From assembly GCA_013400115.1 (NCBI GenBank), contig VXBP01000334.1, positions 1 to 64,000 on the forward strand: 64,000 nt of DNA, written 5' to 3'. The notes under the pieces are model-generated. The model was not told the DNA's origin. It made no database searches and saw only the letters and a program-made list of their open reading frames with translations. This document shows, in pieces, positions 56,632 through 64,000 of the stretch; position 1 is the stretch's first letter; each line of letters opens with the position of its first letter. Source of the stretch: Rhinopomastus cyanomelas. Its lineage: Eukaryota > Chordata > Aves > Bucerotiformes > Rhinopomastidae. Position numbers and translations under genes: made by a program.

Positions 56632-56756
56632 GGGGCGACACTGGGCGGGTAAGGGCCGCCTCCCCCCAAGCCCAGGACACGGTGGGGTGACACTGGGCGA
56701 GTGAAGGCTCCCCCCAAGCCCAGGACACGGTGGGGTGACACTGGGTGGGTGAAGAC
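56632..56756 (+). repeat. GC-rich tandem repeat, about 48-52 bp unit, 2.5 copies
   Basis: Units 56632-56683 (52 bp), 56684-56731 (48 bp) and a partial 56732-56756, each opening GGGG(C/T)GACACTGGG. It sits just upstream of BAG1. Confidence 0.88.
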
Positions 56757-57317
56757 GAAGTGAGTTTACCAGGCAGCCAGACAGACCACAGTACGGGCTG
56801 GGCCGACACAGTTTGCCAGCAACAGCCCCATTTGTTACAGGTCTTGGGGACAGTCACACGTGCAGTGCCATAAAAGTCTCCAGGTGGCAGTAGATTAAAA
56901 ATCGCTTTCAGTTCTTTTATCAAATCAGCACAGTAGTAAGGGAACTGTTTTACAGAGAGTGAGCGGCAACATACAGTGCTAGTTTCAAGAAAGAGAAACA
57001 GAACACAAAGTCAAAAGAAAGCTCAGCTACCCACAGCCACCATGACTCTTCCACAGACCACGTTGTCAAGACCACACGGAAAATAAAACCCACTGGACTA
57101 ACTTCTTCCACAGAAAGGAGCTGTGCCACATGTTCCACTCAAAGAAAAAGTCAGTAGTAGAACAACTTTCTCCAAAGAAAGAATGCTACCAGGCAGTTAC
57201 ACTGTGCTTTAGGATGTAGTGCTGTTAAGGTTACACACGAAGGATGAGTTCTCCAGGAACTGTTTGAGAACAAAAAAGAAATAACTTGATTTCAAAGAGC
57301 AGTTCATTTAAAAATGT

Positions 57318-57368
57318 TTATGTTGCAGGGATCTTCGGCAATCCAAACTCATCCACCAGTACACCATC
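57318..57368 (-). CDS. CHMP5: CHMP5 terminal coding exon
   Basis: Acceptor TTACAG; DGVLVDEFGLPKIPAT and TAA. Confidence 0.95.
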   Translation of the reverse strand, partial: DGVLVDEFGLPKIPAT

Positions 57369-60300
57369 CTGTAACAGAGAGAGAGAGAGAGGCAACAGGT
57401 TACCAACAATCCTGCACCAGAGCCCTTCACAAACATTTTTTTACAGATTTTATACAGTGGTAGATCTGTAACTGCCACTATGTGACAGCTGGCAGCAAAC
57501 CAAGAGCATCAGTGTTCTACCTCACTATGAAGCTGCATTAAAGTTCTGCTGGGTCTCTTGAGCTTGAAGAAAAGGAGAATGAGGGATGAGCTCATTAATG
57601 TTGATCAATATGTGAAGGGTGGGTGTTAGGAGGATGGAGCCAGGCTCTGCTCAGTGGCATCCAATAATTAGACATGGGGCAATGGGTGTGAGCTGGAATG
57701 TAGGAGGTTCCACATCAATCTGAGAAGGAACTTCTTCCCCGTGAGAGTGACAGAGCACTGGAAAGGGCTGCCCAGAGGTGTTGTGGAGTCTCCTTCTCTG
57801 GAGACATTTAACATCCACCTGGATACGTTCCTGTGCAACTTGGTCTAGGTGATCTTGTTGTGGCAGGGGGATTGAACTAGATTATCTTTCAAGGTCCCTT
57901 CCAATCCCTAATGTTCTGTGATTTTGTGATATACAACACCCATGATACATAAAATCTTGTTAAAAATATTAGGGATTTAACATATCAAGCAACCCAGGAA
58001 AACAGAATTCATCCAAAACAACAACAAAACGAAATCAAGAAAACCTTTCTCTAAGCAAAGGACTCACTTTATTTTTCGTGTCAGTAGGAGTGACCTCTGG
58101 GATTGCTGGAGCAGATGCAGCTTCATCTAAGTAGGAATTGTCTTCATCAGCTAAAAGCTCATCACCTAGTGCATCCAGTTCTGAAACAGAATCATGTTCA
58201 TTGAACAACAATGCAAGGGATTCCTTTTGCAAAAGAAAAGTTTCTCATACAGAGGAAGAGGATTCATACTGAACACTTATGTTCAGGCTTGGTTTGCATT
58301 GCTTAGTCACCAGGAAGAGATACACACAGAACAGACAGACCCTCCTTTCCTTCCCAGCAGCATTCCATCAGTGAATCTCAGGTTTGTTTCAAACTCCTCT
58401 ACTGCTCCTCAAGGAAATGCAGCTTTAAACATTCAAAGGGATTACAATTTGTTTTCCCCACATACACTTTATGTTTGACTGATGAGATTACAGATCACTG
58501 TATCAGAGTCTCCTTCTCTGGAGACCTTTAAGACCTTCTGGATGTGTTTCTGTGTAACCCATCTTAGGTTCCATTATCCTGTCTGATCTGTGTCTCTGTA
58601 TGTATGATGATTTGTATATTCTGTCCTCCATCCTCCTCACCTGCTTCCAAGTCATCTTCATCAATCTCTGGAGTTCCATAGCTACGACTCAGTGCCTCCT
58701 GGACTTCATTGGCTTCTTCCATCATATCCTCCAATTGATCTTGTATGTCCTGAAAAAAGAATCAATTTAAGAAACATATTGAATTATTCAGACAGGCTCC
58801 AATAAATTCAGTTTAATAGTTTTTTCACCCCCAGTTTCAAATACACAAGGCACTCAAATCTTACAATGCCAAAACCATTTCTGAAGCAGCATAAACACAA
58901 ATCTAGACACATATATTTACTACTACAGTGTGACTTTAACTACTATTAAAAATACAATAAATATAGGAGGCAGAAAAAGAAGAAACTTGAAATATTAGTT
59001 CTGAAAAACACTTTTAATTATTCTTCAGAGTAAACTGAAAATCGCTATTCAACTATCCAGAGTCCAGCATTACCTTCTCTGGAGATGTTTAAAAGCTCCC
59101 TGGATATGTTCCTGTGGAACTTGGTCTAGGTGATCTTGCTGTGGCAGGGGGATTGAACTAGATTATCTTTCAAGGTCCCTTCCAATCCCTAATGTTCCGT
59201 GATTCTGTGAATGGCAGGAAAGTATGAAATCTGAAGAAGTCTAACCTCTGAATCACTGACCCAAGTTGTGCCACAGCACAACTTTTGGCTCTGTACTCAG
59301 GTACAGGTAGGGAGACAGTACTTGCCTGAATGTTTACAATGCAGGCCACACATAAAAACAGCACAGGAAAGAGACAACTGAAAACAAGCCAGCACTGGGA
59401 CGTTCTAAGAGTTTAACAGCAGTATATTTCAACTGCTGGCTGCAGATCTTAAACCAGGCTTTGCAGACCTCTTGAAATTCAATTTGTTTTTTGGCATGTG
59501 TTTTGGAGAGAATTTGGTTGGTTGGTTTGGGGTTTTTTAAAATCAGGCACTATATTGAACTGAGGGAGCAAAGCAGTAATGGGCATGTGGCTAATTAATA
59601 AATGAGGGGTGTGGGTGCAGAAAGAACAAAAAAAAAACCATAGGAGGACATAATACAGGGTCCAGAGGAGCAAGGAGGCCAGGGAAGGAACTGGAGGGAA
59701 AAGCTGAGGGAGCTGGGGGTGTTTAGCCTGGAGGATACTCAAGGGGGGACCTTCTGCCTCTTTACAACTCCCTGAAGGGAGGTTGTAGTCAGGTGGAGGT
59801 TGGGCTCTTCTTCCAGGCAATCAGCACCAGGACAAAAAGGCAGGCCCTGAAACTGCCACAAGAGTTAGGTTGGATGTTAGGAAGCCCTTCCTTGTGGAAG
59901 GGGGTATCAGAGCCTGGAATGGACTGCCTAGGGCAGTGGTGGAGTCCCCATCCATGGAGGTGTTGAAGGACAGCTGGGCTGTGGCCCCTGGTGCCCTGGT
60001 CTGGTGGCTGTGGTGATGTTAGGTCCTGGGCTGGGCTGGATGAGCTCAGAGAGCTTTACTAGCCTCAGTAATTCTGTGATTCTATGATCTTTATTCAACA
60101 ATATTTATGCTGAAGTGAGGAGGAAAGGAAGGGAGAGACTAAAGATCAGCCCATCAAGGAAACAGCTTTCAGTGCAGTAAGGCAAAAAAATGATTGTGCA
60201 GTAACAGAGGAATCAGGAAGGAATTACGATGGTGGTTCCATTTAAAAGGGAGGCAAACTGTTGTCAACTAAAGCAGTTACTTATGTTTCAGTGACACAGT

Positions 60301-63300
60301 ATCCTGGTCACTATTTCCGTACAGTGTTTCTGTTCTTTTATAATTCAAACTATAGGAGCTCACCTCAATTTGATCAATTTTGACTTGCTTGTAAGCTTTC
60401 TTCATTTCTTTCACCCCCAGTTTCATTGCATCAACCTAGAATAGAGTCAAACAACATGCTGGTATCTAATGTAGATATAAACAAAGGAGAGAGAATACAG
60501 TGGTACACACGAGAGCGAATACACCAGTACCGTTGTCTTTGTGTCCTTCAGTGCTTGAATAGTGTAATTGGCTTGTTCCATATTGAAGGACTGCTGTGAG
60601 AGATTGTCCCTCTGTTGTTCATACCTGTTAAAAACAATGGAAGTTATGGTTTTAAAACAGCACAGTATTTATTACACAACAATTGTGCCTTTCTGTGTAT
60701 TTAACACTGACAACTCTGTTCCTGAACTAAGCCTCTGCGTGAACTGACAACAATGGCACAGTTCTATAGGCTCACACAGTAGGTGAGAATATAGCACAAG
60801 TTTGAATGACTGTAAGCTTCATATGCATGCCACTGTGGAATGGAAGAGATGCAGGTTATCCCAGAGTGTATCAGTGGGAGTGTTCATCTGCAAGAGGGTA
60901 GGGAGGCTCTTCAGAGAGACTTGGATAGATTGGAGCAATGCGCCAATGTTAATGGCAGGAGCTTCAATATGGCCAAGTGCCAGGTCCTGCACTTGCGCCA
61001 CAAAACAACCCCTTGCAATGACACAGGCTTGAGGAGGTGTGGCTGGAGAGCTGTCTGGCAGAGAGGAACCTCAGCGTTCTAAATGACAGGAAGCTCAATA
61101 TGAGCCAGCAGTGTGCCTAGGTGGTCAAGAAGGCCAATGACATCTTGGCTTGTGTTAGAAATAATGTAGCCAGCAGGAGCAGGGAGGTTATCGTCCCCCT
61201 GTATTCAGTGCTAGTAAGGTCACATCTTGAGTCCAGTTTTGGGCACCTCAATACAAGAGACATGTGGAGGTGCTGGAGCAGGTGCAGAGGAGGGCAACTA
61301 AACTGGTGAAAGGCCTGGAGAATAAATCTTATGAGGAAAGACTGAAAGAGCTGGGGCTGCTCAGTTTGAGGAGGCTGAGAGAAGACCTCATCACTCTCTA
61401 CAGCTACCTGAAAGGGCATTCTGGAGACGCTGGTGCTGGTCTCTTCTCACAAGCAATTAGTGATAGAACAAGAGGGAATGGGTTCACGTTACAACAGGGT
61501 AGGTTCAGACTTGATCTGAGGAAGAATTTTTTGATGGAAAGGGTGGTCAGGCACTGGAACGGACTTTCCAGGGAGGTGGCTGAGCTGCCATCCCTGGCTG
61601 CGTTTAAAGATGGTTTGGATGAGGTGTTGAGGGATGTGTTTTAGGGGTGAACTTGTAAGGTAGGGTAGATGGTTGGACTTGATGATTCCAAGGGTCTTTT
61701 CCAACCAGAGTGATTTTGTGATCCACACCACAGCACCTCTGCAGGGCCAGTAGCAGCAGGAGGATAATGGAGCAAAAGGAAACCATAACAGCTAACCAAA
61801 AACCAGAAAAGAGACTTTCAAAACCTCATCCTTCTAAAGCTAAACTTGTGTTCAATCAAGAATTAAAAGTATGTCAAGTTAAACATAAAAATGAAAGCAT
61901 AAAAACAAAAAATTAGTCCTATCTCAGACATCCAAACCAGGAGGTTTGAAAGACATGGATGTTCCAGTTACAAACCACCTTCTGGACAAGGAATCACAGT
62001 ACCACACAATATTAGGGATTGGCAGGGACCTTGAAAGATCATCCAATCCAATCCCCCTGCCACAGCACGACCACCTAGACCAAGTAGCACAGGAACATAA
62101 CCAGGCGGGTATTAAATGTCTCCAGAGAAGGAGATTCCACAACACCCCTGGGCAGCCCCTTCCAGTGCTCTGTCATCCTCAAGGGGAAGAAGTTCCTTCT
62201 CAGACTGATCTGGAACCTCCTATGTTCCAGCTCACATCCACTGCTCCTTGTCCTATCACTGGATGACACTAAGCACAGCCTGGCTGCATCCTCCTGACAC
62301 TCACTCTTTATATACTTATAAACATTAATGAGGTCACCCCTCAGTCTCCTTTTCTCCAAGCTAAAGAGACCCAGCTCTCTCAACCTTTCCTCATAAGGGA
62401 AGTGTTCTCCATTCATCATCTTCGTGGCTCTGCGCTGGACTCTCTCCAGCACTTCCGTGTCCTTCCTGAACTGAAGGGCCCAGAACTGGACACAATATTC
62501 CAGATTCAGTCTCACCACGGCAGAGCACAGGCAGAGGAGAACTTCTCTTGATCTGCTAACCATCCCACTTCTGATCCACCCCAGGATGCCATTGGCTGCC
62601 TTGGCCACACAGGCACATTGCTGGCTCATGGCCATCCTACTGGCCACCAGGAGCCCCAGGTCCCTTTCTCTTACACTGCTTTCCAACAGTTGGTCCCCAA
62701 CCTATACTGGTACCTGGGGTTGTTCCTGCCCAAATGCAAGACTCTACACTGCCCTTGTTATAGTTCATTCAATGTCTCCCCACTCAGCTCTCCAGCCTGT
62801 CCAGGTCCTGCTAAATGGCAGCACAGCCTGCTGGGGTGTCAGCCACTTCTCCCAGATTTGTGTCATCAGCAAACCTGCTGACAGTGCACTCTAATCCCTC
62901 ATCCATGCCATCAATCAATACACTGAATAGGACTGGTCCCAGTACCGACCCTTGGGGATTCCACTAGATCCAGGCCTCCAACTAAACTCTGACCTATGGA
63001 CACTACTGTCTGACTTCTATCCTGCAGCCAGTTCACAATCCACCTCACTCTCATATCTTTCAGACCACACTGCCTCAGTTTGGCTGCGAGGATGCTGTGG
63101 AAGACTGTCAAATGCTTTAGTGAAATCAAGCTAGACCACATCTACTGCTTTGCCATCATCTATCCACCTGGTTGTGCCCTCATAAAAGGCTGTCGGGTTG
63201 GTCAAGCAGATTTCTTTGCAACCAGTTAAAAATAGAGAACGAGGCTCTCTCTCAGAAGGTTTAAGAGCCAAGGATAGCCTTAACAATGAGCAGATTTAGG

Positions 63301-64000
63301 TCAGCTTCCACAATTACACACTCATCTACAAATAAAGCACCAATATGCCAACACAAAGCCTGTAAGATGCTTCGACAGCACTTTTCTTTAAGGAATGCTC
63401 AGAAATGAGAGTACTGGTCAGAGTAAATGAGAGTGTGCCACCCCCTTGAAAGAAAACAGGCTTTCATTAATGCCAAGGTGAAAAAGGTTTAAACTTACAT
63501 TCGCTTCTGCTTTAAGACTCTCAGTGCTTTCTGTTTTACTGTATTCTGAAAGACACAACATTGGTACATTAGGAAAACCATCTGACTTCATTCCTGATCA
63601 CACTGTTCAAACCCAATGTATAGCACCAACGTTTTCAAGACTTCTCAGTTACCAGTGGAGATCTGCACACATTCAGTGCTTGTCCAGCATTAATGATTCT
63701 ACTTAAAGCTTGGAACAGAAAACACTTTCAGATTTGCTGGCTTTTTAATTCTTGGTTGGTTTTGTTTTCGTAAGCACAATACAAAGTCATACTTACATCC
63801 ATCAGAACCATCTCTCATCAACACATTTTAATGATCACCAACAGATAATACTGCAAAAAGTACTTGAACAGGACTGTTTACCCCCTACATTGGGATCCCC
63901 GTTCAAAAATATGTTCTCTTGCTTCCTTTGTGCACAGCACACACCTTTTTTTTAGCTGATGAACAAAACAGCTTCTCTACCAACTTCTTTCAGGTAACAG
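57318..64000 (-). CDS. CHMP5: CHMP5 (ESCRT-III subunit), last six coding exons; 5' end outside the window
   Basis: Charged multivesicular body protein 5, an ESCRT-III-related subunit acting at late endosomes; it binds LIP5/VTA1 and regulates VPS4 and receptor sorting. Coding exons in transcript order: 63499-63545, 60531-60624, 60364-60435, 58641-58749, 58068-58180, 57318-57368. They join in frame from NTVKQKALRVLKQKRM through YEQQRDNLSQQSF, VDAMKLGVKEMKKAY, DIQDQLEDMMEEANE and ELDALGDELLADED to GLPKIPAT and TAA. Basic helices come first and an acidic C-terminal region follows, as usual in the family. The N-terminal residues (about 60 in human) must be encoded right of the window; nothing at 63546-64000 matches them. 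No canonical AATAAA is seen between the stop and BAG1; a GATAAA variant lies at 56916-56921. Confidence 0.96.
57545..57932 (+). mobile_element. CR1 fragment, plus strand, CHMP5 intron
   Basis: Antisense to CHMP5; GCTGGGTCTCTTGAGC to GTTCTGTGATTTTGTGA. Confidence 0.92.
58068..58180 (-). CDS. CHMP5: CHMP5 exon: ELDALGDELLADED to TDTKNK
   Basis: Acceptor TTTCAG, donor AAA|GTGAGT. Near-identical to human apart from IPEVTP for IPEGVP. Confidence 0.97.
58506..58572 (+). mobile_element. Short CR1 fragment, plus strand, CHMP5 intron
   Basis: GAGTCTCCTTCTCTGGAGAC and the following 45 bp only. Confidence 0.7.
58641..58749 (-). CDS. CHMP5: CHMP5 exon: DIQDQLEDMMEEANEV to DDLEA
   Basis: Acceptor TTTCAG, donor GCAG|GTGAGG; 36 codons plus one base. 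Confidence 0.96.
59073..59208 (+). mobile_element. CR1 3' tail fragment, plus strand, CHMP5 intron
   Basis: CTTCTCTGGAGATG to GTTCCGTGATTCTGTGA. Confidence 0.9.
59640..60088 (+). mobile_element. Older CR1 fragment, plus strand, CHMP5 intron
   Basis: GGGGGTGTTTAGCCTGGAGG to AATTCTGTGATTCTATGAT. Confidence 0.82.
60364..60435 (-). CDS. CHMP5: CHMP5 exon: VDAMKLGVKEMKKAYKQVK
   Basis: Acceptor TTCTAG, donor GAG|GTGAGC; 24 codons. Confidence 0.96.
60531..60624 (-). CDS. CHMP5: CHMP5 exon: YEQQRDNLSQQ to KDTKTT
   Basis: Acceptor TTAACAG, donor CAACG|GTACTG; 94 nt, completing the split Met codon. Confidence 0.95.
60890..61722 (+). mobile_element. CR1 fragment, plus strand, CHMP5 intron
   Basis: Plus frame of 126 codons with VQRRATKLVKGLENKSYEER and the 3' end TTCCAACCAGAGTGATTTTG. 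Confidence 0.93.
61992..63190 (-). mobile_element. Longest CR1 copy, with reverse-transcriptase remnants, minus strand
   Basis: About 1.2 kb. Minus frames give HSILAAKLRQCGL and VRWIVNWLQDRSQ of the RT domain, then a 200-codon frame with VQRRATKMMNGEHFPYEER. Several breaks, so inactive. Confidence 0.94.
63499..63545 (-). CDS. CHMP5: CHMP5 exon: NTVKQKALRVLKQKR
   Basis: Acceptor TTTCAG, donor CGAAT|GTAAGT; 47 nt, ending with two bases of Met. Confidence 0.93.

Larger units (their letters stand above)
56150..56760 (-). promoter_or_regulatory. BAG1: CpG-rich promoter region of BAG1
   Basis: Dense GC and CpG around coding exon 1, from inside the first intron to the tandem repeat at 56632-56756. 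No TATA box seen. It lies about 0.8 kb below the CHMP5 stop codon. Confidence 0.7.

Overview
This is vertebrate nuclear DNA, almost certainly from a bird. The genes are split by GT-AG introns and sit in a dense background of CR1 LINE fragments of the avian type. By hand tally about a third of the window is CR1 (59 fragments listed, boundaries approximate). That is high for a bird and points to a CR1-rich lineage or chromosome. BAG1 and CHMP5 lie on human 9p, which corresponds to the avian Z, so Z linkage is likely (inference).

Layout. (1) About 1-15 kb: the 3' end of a plus-strand poly(rC)-binding protein gene (PCBP/hnRNP E family). It has a KH3 exon at 4606-4775, a 6.6 kb intron, a terminal coding exon at 11364-11712 and a probable 3' UTR. 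(2) About 15-24 kb: intergenic DNA, mostly CR1. (3) 23.97-39 kb, minus strand: a complete ten-coding-exon ZNF830 (CCDC16) gene with a CpG-rich promoter. Its first intron is a U12-type AT-AC intron. (4) 43.8-56.5 kb, minus strand: a complete seven-coding-exon BAG1 gene (209 residues) with a CpG-rich promoter. (5) 57.3 kb to the right edge, minus strand: the last six coding exons of CHMP5; the 5' exons lie beyond the window.

Functions. PCBP proteins bind C-rich RNA. ZNF830 is a nuclear U1/matrin-type zinc-finger protein linked to spliceosomes and genome stability. BAG1 is an HSP70 nucleotide-exchange co-chaperone. CHMP5 is an ESCRT-III subunit. They form no operon-like unit; CHMP5, BAG1 and ZNF830 simply follow each other on one strand.

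Most notable observations: the U12 AT-AC intron of ZNF830, whose 117 nt also read in frame; the many-exon ZNF830 compared with the intronless mammalian gene; a 34-nt ZNF830 microexon; a pyrimidine-rich tract of about 200 nt before the last exon of a poly(C)-binding protein gene; a 268-bp hAT-like element nested inside a CR1 copy; tandem CHMP5-BAG1 order where humans have them head to head; and a 255-bp duplication around an N that looks like an assembly error. I found no novel multi-gene system; the window is ordinary gene content in a repeat-rich setting.
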